A stretch of DNA of 64,000 bases from ZC4RG35 sp964388105 (GTDB lineage: Bacteria > Actinomycetota > Acidimicrobiia > Spongiisociales > ZC4RG35): the NCBI GenBank assembly GCA_964388105.1, contig CAYLYQ010000003.1, positions 10,766 to 74,765 of the forward strand. The letters are read 5' to 3'. The position numbers and the translations under genes are program-made. This document shows positions 1-9,050 of the stretch, one piece after another. Numbering within the stretch: position 1 is the stretch's first letter; the number at the start of each line of letters is the position of its first letter. The notes below the pieces were generated by a model that was not told the origin of the DNA, did not search any database, and saw only the letters and a program-made list of their open reading frames with translations.

Positions 1-1135
1 TGAGGATGCGCTTCACCATGTCCTCGGTTGGGTCCAATGACGCCCTGTCGAACGCTCCCGCCACGCGCATCATCAGGAGGACGGCCGCCTCCGTTTCCAC
101 TTCCAGGTCGGCCAGCACGTTCTTCATCAACGGCTTCTCGAGCAGGGTCGAGCCGAACGCCCGACGGTGAGTCGCGTGATGGACCGCCTGGGTGACGGCC
201 TGTCGCATCAGGGCGGCCGATCCACTGACGCAGTCGAGCCGGGTGTGGGCGACCATCTCGATGATCGTCGACACCCCCCGCCCCTCCTCCCCGACGATCT
301 GCGCCCATGCGCCGTCGAACTCGACTTCTGCAGATGCGTTCGAGCGATTGCCGAGCTTGTCCTTGAGGCGTTGCAGTCGGAGCGCGTTCACCTGGCCGTC
401 CGGTGTGAATCGCGGCAGGAGGAAACAGGTCAGCCCGCCGGGTGCCTGGGCCAGCACGAGGAAGGCGTCGGACATGGGTGACGAGAGGAACCACTTGTGA
501 CCGGTGAGGAGATACTCCCCGTCCGACCCGTCCAGGGGCACAGCTCTCGTGGTGTTCGCCCGGACGTCGGAGCCGCCCTGCTTCTCGGTCATTCCCATGC
601 CGATCATCACGCCGGTCTTCTCGGCGGCGGGCCGGAACGAAGGGTCGTACTGGCGGCTCAACTGGAGCGGTTCCCAGGCAGCGGCGACACTGGGCTCGTG
701 GCGCAGCGTCGGAATGGCGGCGCAGGCCATCGATATCGGGCAGTAGTGGCCGGCCTCGACCTGCGAGGCCAGAAAGGTCAGTGCCGCCCGGGCGACGAAG
801 CCCCCCTCGCCCGGCCCGCTCTCCCAAGGCAGCGAGTGCAACCCTCCCGAGACGGCGAGCTCCATGAGCTGGTGCCAGGCGGGGTGGAACTCCACCCGGT
901 CCTCGCGGTGGCCTGACGGTCCGTGCGTGAGGAGACGGGGCGCGTTCTCATTCGCCAGGAAGCCCCATCGGACCACCTCTTCGGACGACATCCTCCTGCC
1001 TGTGTCCTCCAGCTGATCTGTCGCCCAGGACGCCCCTTCCCGGGCGAGGGCGGGGAGAAGCACGGGGTCCGAACCGGCCAAGTCGTAGCCGTACAACGGC
1101 GGGGTCTGGTTGCTCACCTCGTGGGTCGCTCCCAT
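1..1135 (-). CDS. AidB-like acyl-CoA dehydrogenase, 3' end outside window
   Basis: The minus-strand frame is open from an ATG at 1135 to the window edge, giving 378 N-terminal residues. Around residues 179-196 it reads GMGMTEKQGGSDVRANTT, the flavin-site signature of the AidB/isovaleryl-CoA dehydrogenase-like branch. LTGHKWFLSS and LKDKLGNRSNASAEVEFDG follow, as expected for the beta domain of acyl-CoA dehydrogenases. Family members are about 540-550 residues, so roughly 165 C-terminal residues, including most of the helical FAD-binding domain, lie outside. AidB proteins bind FAD and DNA and are linked to alkylation stress; other members of this branch are ordinary acyl-CoA dehydrogenases, and the visible part does not tell them apart. 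The gene is divergent from the VOC gene at 1159, with only 23 bases between starts. Confidence 0.85.
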   Translation of the reverse strand, partial: MGATHEVSNQTPPLYGYDLAGSDPVLLPALAREGASWATDQLEDTGRRMSSEEVVRWGFLANENAPRLLTHGPSGHREDRVEFHPAWHQLMELAVSGGLHSLPWESGPGEGGFVARAALTFLASQVEAGHYCPISMACAAIPTLRHEPSVAAAWEPLQLSRQYDPSFRPAAEKTGVMIGMGMTEKQGGSDVRANTTRAVPLDGSDGEYLLTGHKWFLSSPMSDAFLVLAQAPGGLTCFLLPRFTPDGQVNALRLQRLKDKLGNRSNASAEVEFDGAWAQIVGEEGRGVSTIIEMVAHTRLDCVSGSAALMRQAVTQAVHHATHRRAFGSTLLEKPLMKNVLADLEVETEAAVLLMMRVAGAFDRASLDPTEDMVKRIL

Positions 1136-1158
1136 GAGCCGAGAGTACCTTTGGCACC

Positions 1159-1578
1159 GTGGAGCAGCGACTCAGCCTCGTCACCCTCGGCGTGGCCGAC
1201 ATGGACCGGGCGCGGAAGTTCTACGGCGCCCTCGGTTGGGAACCGGCCGTCGACCTCGGCGACGTCGCCTTCTACCAGCTCGGCGGAATGGCTTTCGCCC
1301 TGTGGGGCCGGGCCGATCTCGCTGCGGACACCGCGGTCGAGGACTCCGGCGGGTGGGGCGGCATCACGCTCGCCCACAACGTCCGGTCCCCAGACGAAGT
1401 GGACGAGGTGATCGCCCAAGCCCGGACGGCCGGGGCCACGGTGACGAGGGAGCCGGCGGCGACACCCTGGGGCGGGTACTCCGGCGTGTTCTGCGACCCG
1501 GACGGGCATCCGTGGGAGGTGGCGCACAACCCCTCTTGGCCCATCGCCGTCGACGGCAGCATCACGGTCGCCGGCTAG
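1159..1578 (+). CDS. VOC-family (glyoxalase/bleomycin-resistance fold) protein
   Basis: This 139-residue protein begins at a GTG. It has the opening LVTLGVADMDRARKFYGALGW and the closing YSGVFCDPDGHPWEVAHNP typical of single-unit VOC proteins built of two beta-alpha-beta-beta-beta halves. Length is normal for a two-module VOC subunit. The substrate cannot be told: the family includes isomerases, dioxygenases and drug-binding proteins. No Shine-Dalgarno is seen; a TACCTT box at 1146-1151 lies seven bases before the start, which suggests a leaderless transcript. It is divergent from the acyl-CoA dehydrogenase gene. Confidence 0.85.
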   Translation: MEQRLSLVTLGVADMDRARKFYGALGWEPAVDLGDVAFYQLGGMAFALWGRADLAADTAVEDSGGWGGITLAHNVRSPDEVDEVIAQARTAGATVTREPAATPWGGYSGVFCDPDGHPWEVAHNPSWPIAVDGSITVAG

Positions 1579-1597
1579 AGCCGCGGGTCGGGTCGAC

Positions 1598-1625
1598 TTT
1601 GGTATCGGTGTCCCGCATCTAGATT
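1598..1625 (+). promoter_or_regulatory. putative promoter of the truncated haemoglobin gene
   Basis: A TTTGGT element (1598-1603) and a TAGATT -10 element (1620-1625) are separated by 16 bases. The ATG lies six bases after the -10 box, so the transcript would start at or next to the start codon (leaderless). Visual prediction only. Confidence 0.4.
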
Positions 1626-1631
1626 CGGGGC

Positions 1632-2054
1632 ATGCCTGGCGAGATCCCGATCAAGCCCCACGGTCTAGCCCACCCCTGGGGAGATCACCCCACCCCCTAC
1701 GAGGCGGTGGGAGGTGACGCCGGCGTCCGCGCTCTTGTCGATGCCTTCTACGACATCATCGAGGCGGAGTCTCCCGTGCTCCGGGCGATGCTGCCCAAGA
1801 ACACCGCGACTTCGCGCCAGAAGCTCTACGAGTACCTCTCCGGGTGGCTGGGCGGCCCGCCGCTCTACACGGACAAGCGTGGACACCCCCAGTTGCGGAG
1901 GCGACACTTCCCGTTCGCCATCGGTGCCGACGAGGCCGAGGAGTGGATGCGCTGCATGCGCTCGGCGATGGACGCCACCGGCGTGGAAGGAGTGACCAGG
2001 GAGTTCCTCGAATCCAAGCTGTCCCCCCTGGCCGTCCACATGATCAACCAGTGA
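1632..2054 (+). CDS. glbO: Group II truncated haemoglobin
   Basis: This 140-residue protein matches truncated haemoglobin group II (TrHbO type). It has YEAVGG at the start of helix A/B, a tyrosine at about position 40 that fits the B10 ligand-stabilising site, the RRRHFPF stretch with the probable proximal histidine at 92, and the group II tryptophan (EEWMRCM, W105, position G8). Such proteins bind O2 and NO in the cytoplasm and are linked to oxygen or NO handling and redox stress. It stands alone between the VOC gene and the CNNM-type gene. The assignment is strong; the physiological ligand is inference. Confidence 0.93.
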   Translation: MPGEIPIKPHGLAHPWGDHPTPYEAVGGDAGVRALVDAFYDIIEAESPVLRAMLPKNTATSRQKLYEYLSGWLGGPPLYTDKRGHPQLRRRHFPFAIGADEAEEWMRCMRSAMDATGVEGVTREFLESKLSPLAVHMINQ

Positions 2055-2174
2055 TCCCCGAGGGCCTGCCTGGTACGGTACGCCGACGTCGATGAACGAC
2101 TCCGAAGACCTTTCCGGTAGACGCATCCCGTCACCGACGCCCCCGACCGGGGGCCGCTCCGGTATGTGCCGATC

Positions 2175-3440
2175 ATGAGCGGCATCTGGCCCCAGATCGT
2201 GCTCATCGCGTTTCTCATCCTGATCAACGCGGTGTTCGCCGGAACCGAGCTCGCCCTGGTCTCCCTGCGCGAAGGTCAGCTTCAGCGCCTCGAGGCGCGG
2301 GGCAAGCGAGGCGCTCTCCTGGCCAAGCTCGCCCGGGATCCCAACCGGTTCCTCGCCACGATCCAGATCGTGATCACCCTGTCCGGGTTCTTCGCGTCGG
2401 CATCGGCGGCCGTCACCCTCTCGGAGCCACTAGCCGACTCACTCGGCTTCCTGGGCAACGCCGCCGGCCCGGCCGCCATCGTCCTCGTCACCCTGGTCAT
2501 CTCGTACCTGACCCTCGTCCTGGGCGAGTTGGCTCCGAAGCGCCTGGCGATGCAGAACGCCGAGTCTTGGGGCCTGGTCATGGCCCGGCCACTCTCGAGG
2601 ATCGCGGTCCTGTCCAAGCCGCTGGTGTGGGCTCTCTCCAAGAGCTCGGACCTGGTCGTCCGGCTCCTGGGGGGGGATCCCAGCCGCCACGGAGAGGAGG
2701 TGACCCGGGAGGAGATCCGCGAGCTCATCATCACCCAGACCGGCTTCACTCCCCAACAGCAGGTGATCATCTCGGGGGCGATCGACATTTCGGAGCGGAC
2801 ATTGCGAGAGCTGCTCCGACCGCGCCGCGAGGTTGTGGTGCTCGACGCCGGGGCAACCGCCCGCGAGGGACTCCGGGTGCTCCTCGACTCCGGCCACTCG
2901 CGTGCCCCGGTGGCTACCGAGGGAGATCTCGACGAAGTCGTGGGTGTCGTCCACCTGCGCGACCTCCTCTCCGAGTCGGGAACGGTCGCCGATGCCGCCA
3001 GTGAGGCGCTGTTCTTCCCCGAGACCGTGAGCGCCCTGGTCGCCTTGCGCGAGATGCAGATCCGCCGTCAGCACCTCGCCGTGGTCATCAGTGAGCACGG
3101 CTCCGGGGAGGGGATCGTGACGATCGAAGACCTCATCGAGGAACTGGTGGGCGAGATCTACGACGAGTACGACCGCGAGGTCCTCTCGGTGGAGCGCCGT
3201 CCCGACGGCACGATCGAGCTCCCCGGCCGCTATCCCATCCACGACCTCGTCGACATCGGCGTCGAGGTGCCGACCGGCGAATACGCCACCGTGGCGGGCA
3301 TGGTGCTCGAGGCGTTGGGTCGCATTCCAAGCGAGCCGGGGGACACGGTCGTGGTCGGTGACTGGGAGGCCACCGTCCTCGCCGTCGAGGACCGGGCACT
3401 GACCCGGATCAGGCTCAAGCGGACTGCAGGCGGCGACTGA
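2175..3440 (+). CDS. Hemolysin-C/CNNM family protein with CBS pair and CorC_HlyC domain
   Basis: The frame opens at a GTG (2166); the ATG at 2175 is chosen because the membrane domain begins directly after it. The protein is about 421 residues. An N-terminal DUF21/CNNM membrane domain (roughly residues 1-190) includes LGELAPKRLAMQNAE. Next come CBS motifs (VVGVVHLRDLL and GIVTIEDLIEELVGEIYDE) and a C-terminal CorC_HlyC domain. The family is associated with Mg2+/Co2+ export or homeostasis; the old name hemolysin is misleading. It converges on the ABC ATPase gene with a 3-base gap between stop codons. Confidence 0.9.
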   Translation: MSGIWPQIVLIAFLILINAVFAGTELALVSLREGQLQRLEARGKRGALLAKLARDPNRFLATIQIVITLSGFFASASAAVTLSEPLADSLGFLGNAAGPAAIVLVTLVISYLTLVLGELAPKRLAMQNAESWGLVMARPLSRIAVLSKPLVWALSKSSDLVVRLLGGDPSRHGEEVTREEIRELIITQTGFTPQQQVIISGAIDISERTLRELLRPRREVVVLDAGATAREGLRVLLDSGHSRAPVATEGDLDEVVGVVHLRDLLSESGTVADAASEALFFPETVSALVALREMQIRRQHLAVVISEHGSGEGIVTIEDLIEELVGEIYDEYDREVLSVERRPDGTIELPGRYPIHDLVDIGVEVPTGEYATVAGMVLEALGRIPSEPGDTVVVGDWEATVLAVEDRALTRIRLKRTAGGD

Positions 3441-3443
3441 CCG

Positions 3444-4457
3444 TCAGCCGGGGAACACGGTCACCGCGTCGACGTCGATGCGGACCCGGTCTCCCGGGGA
3501 GAAGTGGTCGCCCGGTCCCATCCGCGACCTCATCTGGGAGCCGTCGTCGAAGGCCACCGTGACCAGCTGGTCGTGGCCGAAGAACTCCCTCCCGGTCACC
3601 CGAGCCGGCCCGCGCGGGTCGAGATGGAGTCGCACCTGTTCGGGTCGGATCATCAGCCAGACCTCTCCCTCGCCGTCGCCCCGAAACGTGCCCAACACCG
3701 ACTCGACCCGACCGGCGCTTCCGCGACCGCGCACGAAGTTGGCGTCGCCCACGAACGAGCCGACCCAGGCGTCCGCCGGCTCCCAATAGAGCCGGTGGGG
3801 CTCGGCCATCTGGATGATCCGCCCCTTGCTCATCACGGCGACGAAGTCGGAGATGGAGAGCGCCTCCTCCTGGTCGTGCGTGATGAAGAGAGCGGTCGTG
3901 CCCGCCTCCCGGATGATGGAGATGATCTCCGTTCGGACCTTCGACCGCAGCGTGTCGTCGAGATTGGAGAACGGCTCGTCGAGGATCACCACATCGGGCG
4001 ACGGTGCCAGGGCCCGGGCCAGTGCGACCCGCTGCTGTTGGCCCCCCGAAAGCTCGTGGGGGAACCGTTCACCGAGCCCGGTGAGCCCGACCACTTCGAG
4101 GATCTCCTCGATCTTGCCGTCTCGCTCCCGGCCGCGCGCCAGGCCGTAGCCCACGTTGGCGCGGACGTTCAAGTGGGGGAACAGCGCGTAATCCTGGAGG
4201 ACGACGCCCACCCGCCGCTGTTCGGGCGGCACGAAGACTCCGGGTCCCACCACGGTCCGCCCGCGGATGTCGACCCGTCCCGCGTCAGGCCGATCGAATC
4301 CGGCGAGGACGCGGAGCATCGTGCTCTTGCCGGTCCCGGAAGGGCCGAGCAGGGTCACCACGGCTCCCGCCGGGACCTGGAGGTCGCACTCGTCCAAGGC
4401 GAGGGTGTCGCCGTAGCGCTTGGTGACGCCAACAGCTTCGATTACGAGCTCAGTCAT
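3444..4457 (-). CDS. fbpC: ABC transporter ATPase, ferric-iron type
   Basis: This 337-residue nucleotide-binding subunit has Walker A GPSGTGKST (about 38-46), signature LSGGQ (136-140), Walker B VVILDEP (156-161), the SNLD D-loop and H-loop histidine 194. About 130 C-terminal residues form a TOBE-like regulatory region (MIRPEQVRLHL), as in FbpC/PotA/MalK-type ATPases. The ATG at 4457 was chosen because the frame extending to 4523 lies inside the permease gene and is not family-like. It overlaps the permease stop by 8 bases, so translational coupling is likely. It is the last gene of a binding protein-permease-ATPase operon. Confidence 0.92.
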   Translation of the reverse strand: MTELVIEAVGVTKRYGDTLALDECDLQVPAGAVVTLLGPSGTGKSTMLRVLAGFDRPDAGRVDIRGRTVVGPGVFVPPEQRRVGVVLQDYALFPHLNVRANVGYGLARGRERDGKIEEILEVVGLTGLGERFPHELSGGQQQRVALARALAPSPDVVILDEPFSNLDDTLRSKVRTEIISIIREAGTTALFITHDQEEALSISDFVAVMSKGRIIQMAEPHRLYWEPADAWVGSFVGDANFVRGRGSAGRVESVLGTFRGDGEGEVWLMIRPEQVRLHLDPRGPARVTGREFFGHDQLVTVAFDDGSQMRSRMGPGDHFSPGDRVRIDVDAVTVFPG

Positions 4458-6060
4458 GGATGTCCCTGACGACGAACAGATAGAGGGGAACCGCCGAGAT
4501 CGCGACCAACGCCAGGGCGGCAAAGCTGGCCTGACTGTAGAAGACCTCGTTGGTTGCGCTCCAAACCCGGACCGGCAAGGTGTCGAAGCCGGTGGGACGC
4601 AACAGGAGCGTGGCAGGGAGTTCCTTCATTACGGAGAGGAAGACGAGGGCTGCCCCCGCCAGCGCGGAGCGGCGCATGATCGGGATCGTCACCCTGCGCA
4701 AGGTGGCCCACTGACCGACGCCGAGGCTCCTCGACACCTCCTCCAGGCCCGGCCCGACCCTGCGGAGGCCGCTCTCCACCGCCGCCAGGGCCTGCGGGAG
4801 GAACATGGCGAGGTAGGCCACGACGAGCAGCATCGTGGTCTGATAGACCGGTCGGACGTAGCGCACGGTCAGCACCAGGAAGGCGAGGCCGATGGCAAGA
4901 TGAGGGAGGGAGTAGGTCAGCCATGGGATCGCCTCGAGCGCCCTCGTCACGCGGCTCCTGTGGCGGCTCGCCAGGACCGCCAGCGGAACCGCGGCGGCAC
5001 CGATCACCACAGCGGCGACCGCGGAGATCCCGACCGACCGAAGAGAGTGAGGCACGATCCCCAGCAAGGAGCTGCCCTCTCCGATACCCCGAATCAACCA
5101 CCAGATGAGCGTGGACAGTGGAAGCACGAGGGCGAGCGCGGCGAGCAGACCCAGGAACCCGTGGGCGGCGACCCGCTGGCCTGTGGTCAGCGTCTGCAAC
5201 GCGACGCGTCGCGCCGGTCGATTGGTGTGAAGTGATGCCCGGCCTCGGGCCCACTGCTGGAGGACGACCAGCACCAGTGCGCCGATGGAGAGGACGCCGG
5301 CGAGGAACAGCGCCGGCCCGGGGTCGATCCTCCCGGCGAATTGGGTGTAGATGGTGCGGGTGAAGGTGTCGAAGCGAAGCATCGAGACGGCGCCGAACTC
5401 GGCCACGACGTAGAGGGCGACGAGGAGACCGCTCGACGCCAGCGCAGGCCGGAGTTGGGGGATGACAACCGTGCGGATCACACGCCAGCGACTGGCTCCC
5501 AACCCTCGCGCCACGTCTTCGAGGGCGGGGTCGAGACGCCGGAGCACCGGCACCGCGAGCAGGTGGATGAACGAGAAGTTCCACAGGCTCAGCGCCGCCC
5601 ATGCCGCCCAGAAACCCTGGAAGACCGGGAGGCCTGGGAGGCCGAAGCGCTCCAAGAGGAGGGTGATCGTCCCGCCGTTCCCGGACGCGGACAGCATCGC
5701 GAGGGCTCCCACGTAGGAGGGGATGACCAGCGGAAGGGTCATGAGAGTGGACCACAGGCGGGATCCTCCGAGGTCGGTCCGGGTGGTCAGCCAGGCGGTG
5801 GTGACACCGACGACGAGGGTGGTGGCGGTGACCGCCACGGTCAGAAGCGCCGTGTTCCCGGCCAGCTCGGCCAGCCGCGCCGCGGTGAAGCCCCCAGCGT
5901 TGAACCCCCCGGGCCGGAACACCGCCCAGAGGAGGTAGGCGACGGGAATGGCGGCCGGCACCACCACAGCGGCCCCGGCCACCCATAGGATGGTCGGGGC
6001 CGGGGTCGGCCGCCTCTCGATCGAAGCCGGGGACGCCGCTCTTTCGGCTAGTTCCAGCAC
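4450..6060 (-). CDS. fbpB: ABC transporter permease, fused two-domain ferric-iron type
   Basis: This 536-residue polytopic protein contains two copies of the binding-protein-dependent permease domain. Each has an EAA-type coupling loop: ARGLGASRWRVIRTVVIP in the first half and SRSLGVGQWATLRRVTIP in the second. This fused layout is typical of FbpB/FutB iron permeases and also of ThiP, so the substrate rests on the neighbouring binding protein. The start is a GTG with GAGG upstream. It lies 18 bases after the binding-protein gene and overlaps the ATPase gene. Confidence 0.92.
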   Translation of the reverse strand: MLELAERAASPASIERRPTPAPTILWVAGAAVVVPAAIPVAYLLWAVFRPGGFNAGGFTAARLAELAGNTALLTVAVTATTLVVGVTTAWLTTRTDLGGSRLWSTLMTLPLVIPSYVGALAMLSASGNGGTITLLLERFGLPGLPVFQGFWAAWAALSLWNFSFIHLLAVPVLRRLDPALEDVARGLGASRWRVIRTVVIPQLRPALASSGLLVALYVVAEFGAVSMLRFDTFTRTIYTQFAGRIDPGPALFLAGVLSIGALVLVVLQQWARGRASLHTNRPARRVALQTLTTGQRVAAHGFLGLLAALALVLPLSTLIWWLIRGIGEGSSLLGIVPHSLRSVGISAVAAVVIGAAAVPLAVLASRHRSRVTRALEAIPWLTYSLPHLAIGLAFLVLTVRYVRPVYQTTMLLVVAYLAMFLPQALAAVESGLRRVGPGLEEVSRSLGVGQWATLRRVTIPIMRRSALAGAALVFLSVMKELPATLLLRPTGFDTLPVRVWSATNEVFYSQASFAALALVAISAVPLYLFVVRDIHD

Positions 6061-6078
6061 CGCGGAGGCCTCACGCCG

Positions 6079-7116
6079 TCAACTCAAGCCCGACTGAGCG
6101 ATCAGGTCCACTGCGCTCTCGAGGTGGTCGGCAAGATCGGAGAGGTTGATGTCCGGCCCCTCGAGCTCGGACAACGGCCTCTGCCCTGCCGGGGTCGGGG
6201 CCCCGGCGATCAGGCCGTATTCGTGGAGGTTCTCCGCGAAGTGCTCCTGGGCGTCCTCGGCGAGCAGATAGCGGATGAACTCGAGCGCCGTCTCTTGGTG
6301 GTCCGAAGCGGAGAGAACGCCCACGCCGGTTGCCGCCACCAGCGCACCTGGATCCCCTGCCTCGAAGAAGTGGTTGACGGCCTTCGCTGAGCCCTGATCG
6401 GCCAAGAGCTGGAGCAGGTAGTAGTGGTTTACGAGCCCGGCGTCGAGGTCCCCCGCGTTCACGGCCTGGAGGATGGCGCCGTTACCGGAGAAGATCTGGA
6501 CGTCGTTGTCGACCATCCCTTCGAGCCACTGACGCGTGGCGTCCGGTCCTTCGACGAGCTCCATGGCGGAGACGAACGCGATGAAGGAGGCGTTGGTCGG
6601 CGCCACGCCGATGCGGCCCTTCCACTTGGGGTCGGTCAGCTCGTGCACGCTCTGGGGCAGTTCGGCTTCCGCCACGAGGTCGGGGTTGTAGACGAGGACC
6701 CGGCTCCGGCCGGTCACCCCCACCCACCGACCGTCGGCGTCTCGATAGCGGGGGTCGACGAGCGACAGTATGTCCTCGGGGAGGGTGGCGAGCAGACCCT
6801 CGTCGCCGATCGCCCCGATCCAGGCGGGGTCTTGGGCCCAGAAGATGTCGGCGTCGGTGGTCTCGCCCTCATTGAGGATCGTCGTGGCGAGGTCGGAGGT
6901 CCCGTCGCCATACCGGACGCGGACATCGACACCAGTGGCCTGTTCGAAGGCTTCGATGACCGGAGTGATGAAGTTCTCGTTGCGGCCCGAGTAGATGGTC
7001 AACTCGCCGGGCTCGTCGGGCACCGTCGTGTCGTTGGAACTTTCGGCGCATGCGGCAAGGCCGAGCGTCAGGGCCAGGCCGAAAAACAGGATCCTCGATT
7101 TGGTCGTTCTGATCAT
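6079..7116 (-). CDS. fbpA: ABC transporter ferric-iron-type substrate-binding lipoprotein
   Basis: The protein has 345 residues from the ATG at 7116. That start is preferred to the GTG at 7137 because AGTAGG sits nine bases upstream and because the GTG falls inside an inverted repeat. A lipoprotein signal peptide ends at LGLAAC (Cys 23). The mature part resembles FbpA/FutA: LTIYSGRNENF at the N-terminus and NHYYLLQL, with the paired tyrosines that bind Fe3+ in FbpA. It opens the minus-strand operon with the permease and ATPase. Iron is the likely substrate; other small anions or thiamine are less likely because of the Tyr-Tyr pair. Confidence 0.9.
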   Translation of the reverse strand: MIRTTKSRILFFGLALTLGLAACAESSNDTTVPDEPGELTIYSGRNENFITPVIEAFEQATGVDVRVRYGDGTSDLATTILNEGETTDADIFWAQDPAWIGAIGDEGLLATLPEDILSLVDPRYRDADGRWVGVTGRSRVLVYNPDLVAEAELPQSVHELTDPKWKGRIGVAPTNASFIAFVSAMELVEGPDATRQWLEGMVDNDVQIFSGNGAILQAVNAGDLDAGLVNHYYLLQLLADQGSAKAVNHFFEAGDPGALVAATGVGVLSASDHQETALEFIRYLLAEDAQEHFAENLHEYGLIAGAPTPAGQRPLSELEGPDINLSDLADHLESAVDLIAQSGLS

Positions 7117-7134
7117 TTTGCGAAACCTACTTAA

Positions 7135-7150
7135 CACTACGCCGGTAGTG
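7135..7150. promoter_or_regulatory. perfect inverted repeat between the iron ABC operon and DUF167 gene
   Basis: CACTAC (7135-7140), GCCG, GTAGTG (7145-7150): six-base perfect arms with a four-base spacer, 19-34 bases upstream of the binding-protein ATG. It does not match the IdeR/DtxR consensus I know (TTAGGTTAG-type). It could be an operator for the iron transporter or a short hairpin. Confidence 0.4.
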
Positions 7151-7194
7151 CAAATACGGAAATGGCCCTCCCACGGCCCCTACAGTTGCGACCG

Positions 7195-7494
7195 ATGACC
7201 TGGGTGAACGACACCGACGGGGGTGCCGAGATTCGCGTCCACGTGCAACCCGGGGCCAGAAGATCCGAGGTGCGAGGGTTCCATGACGACGCCCTCAAGA
7301 TTGCGGTCCGCGAGAAGGCGACGGACGGAGCTGCCAATCGCGCGGTTTGCTCCTTGCTCTCGGCCCTCTTGGGGGTGGCGAAGTCCGACGTGGAGATCCT
7401 GTCGGGGCACAGATCGCGCCGGAAGCGGGTGCGGGTCGCCGGGATGAAGGGGCACGAGATCGCGACCCGGGTGGCATCCCTGCCGTCGGGCTGA
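7195..7494 (+). CDS. DUF167 / YggU family protein
   Basis: This 99-residue protein of the small YggU/DUF167 family is recognised by IRVHVQPGARRSEV near the N-terminus and KVAVREKATDGAANRA-like sequence in the middle (here KIAVREKATDGAANRA). It ends with the usual SGHRSRRKRVRV strand. The ATG at 7195 is preferred over the GTG at 7162 because family members begin about ten residues before the first strand. The function is unknown; members often sit near yggT/proC or cell-division genes, which is not the case here. It is divergent from the iron transporter operon. Confidence 0.85.
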   Translation: MTWVNDTDGGAEIRVHVQPGARRSEVRGFHDDALKIAVREKATDGAANRAVCSLLSALLGVAKSDVEILSGHRSRRKRVRVAGMKGHEIATRVASLPSG

Positions 7495-7602
7495 CACTCT
7501 CGGCACCTTTGCGGGCTCTACCCCGTCGGCCCGTGGTTACACTCCCCCGCGTCGGCTGGGGCTCTGCCACGGCCGCAAGCCAAAATGGAGGAAAAGGAAT
7601 AT

Positions 7603-8922
7603 ATGAGTCGCAAGTCATGGAGATCGCGACACCTGCTCATCCTGACCGTCGTGCTCGCCTTCATCGTTGCCGCCTGTGGTGACGACGGTGGAAGCGGGAG
7701 CGACGACTTCGCGGATGACGCACTTGGTGTCTGGGAGATCGCCGAGGGCGAGCAGATCCAGATCAGGGCACTTCAGTCCCAGACTGGTGACGCCGGCCCC
7801 CTCGGAATCGACCAGATCCGCGGTATGGAACTGGCTGTCGAGGACTTCGGGGAGATCCACGGGTTCACAGTCAACACCGGGACCGCAGAGGACGAGCTGT
7901 GCTCGGCTGAAGGCGGACAGTCCGGTTCACAGGCCATCGTGGCCCAGGAGAACGTGATCGCCGTCATCGGCACCACCTGCTCGGGTGCGGCTCGCGCCGC
8001 CATGCCGGTCATCACCGGCGCCAACATGGTGATGTTCTCCGGGTCGAACACGGCCCCCGACCTCACCTCGGACATGCAGGGCAATGCCGGCGAGAACCAG
8101 TACGACGGGTACTACCGAACCGCTCACAACGACCTGTTCCAGGGCGCTGCGGTCGCCGACTACGTGTTCAACACGCTCGGCAAGACCAAGGCCGTGGGCA
8201 TCCACGACGGTGACCCGTACACCTCGGGCCTCGTCGCCGCGTTCAAGAACGCGTTCGAGTACCTGGGCGGAGAGGAAGTGTTCGTGACGGCCACCACCGG
8301 CCAGCAGGGTCAGAACCAGACCTCCCTGCTCACCGAGGTCGCCTCGCACTCCCCGGAAGTCGTGTTCTTCCCGATCTTCCCGCAGACCGGCGGGCCGGAG
8401 ATCATCCAGCAGAAAGACGGCGTTGCCGGGCTCGAGGATGTCATCTGGATCGGCGCCGACGGCCTGTGGGTCAACGGGTTCATCACGATCCCGGAGTCCG
8501 TGGGGATGTACTTCTCCGGTCCGGACCTCGACTTCGGTAGCAACACCAGCGTCACGGGCAAGACCTACACCCAGATGGTCGAGGCCTACGTCGCTGAGTA
8601 CGGTGAGGACCCGCCCGCTCCGTTCCACGCCCACACCTACGACGCCACGGCCCTCGTGCTGACGGCGATCCAGGAGGTCGGCATCGTCGGAGACGACGGC
8701 ACCCTTCGCATCGGCAAGCAGGCCCTGCGCGATTACCTCAACGAAGTCGCCGACTTCGACGGGCTCATCGGCAAGATCACCTGCGACGAGTTCGGTGACT
8801 GTGGTAGCCAGAGGATCCAGATCGCCTCGCACGAGGACGGGTCTGTGACCAACATCGCCGAGATGGAAGTCGTCGCTCAGTACGCGCGCGCCGACCTGAT
8901 CGACATGATCACCGGCGGCTGA
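7603..8922 (+). CDS. Liv-type ABC transporter substrate-binding lipoprotein (system 1)
   Basis: This protein has 439 residues from an ATG preceded by GGAGG; the upstream in-frame ATG at 7585 lies in the ribosome-binding region. A lipoprotein signal ends at VAACGDD (Cys 25), followed by an acidic, glycine/serine-rich linker. The body is a type I periplasmic binding fold of the branched-chain amino acid (LivJ/Peripla_BP_6) class, with VIAVIGTTCSGAARAAMPV and NDLFQGAAVADYVF. A strong terminator follows at 8942, so it may be transcribed partly independently from the downstream permease genes. The ligand is unknown: this class also binds amides, urea and aromatic acids. Confidence 0.9.
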   Translation: MSRKSWRSRHLLILTVVLAFIVAACGDDGGSGSDDFADDALGVWEIAEGEQIQIRALQSQTGDAGPLGIDQIRGMELAVEDFGEIHGFTVNTGTAEDELCSAEGGQSGSQAIVAQENVIAVIGTTCSGAARAAMPVITGANMVMFSGSNTAPDLTSDMQGNAGENQYDGYYRTAHNDLFQGAAVADYVFNTLGKTKAVGIHDGDPYTSGLVAAFKNAFEYLGGEEVFVTATTGQQGQNQTSLLTEVASHSPEVVFFPIFPQTGGPEIIQQKDGVAGLEDVIWIGADGLWVNGFITIPESVGMYFSGPDLDFGSNTSVTGKTYTQMVEAYVAEYGEDPPAPFHAHTYDATALVLTAIQEVGIVGDDGTLRIGKQALRDYLNEVADFDGLIGKITCDEFGDCGSQRIQIASHEDGSVTNIAEMEVVAQYARADLIDMITGG

Positions 8923-8941
8923 TCACAGCCAGCGGTTATAG

Positions 8942-8976
8942 GCGAAGGGCCCGGCTCACGCCGGGCCCTTCGCTTT
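8942..8976 (+). terminator. Rho-independent terminator after binding protein 1
   Basis: A perfect 14-base-pair stem, GCGAAGGGCCCGGC (8942-8955) with its complement at 8960-8973, carries a TCAC tetraloop and is followed by TTT. It lies 19 bases after the stop codon. Partial read-through would let the abundant binding protein exceed the permease and ATPases, a common arrangement. Confidence 0.88.
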
Positions 8977-9050
8977 GATCACCCTCTCCGTCAGGCCCTG
9001 AGTCGATCCGCTATCGTGCCGCCACCTCCAAGGAGCGGACTGGAGTTCAC

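Noticed and set aside
7120..7150. IdeR/DtxR iron box before the ferric-iron ABC operon
   Set aside because: The sequence does not match the TTAGGTTAG-type dyad; only an unrelated perfect palindrome is present.
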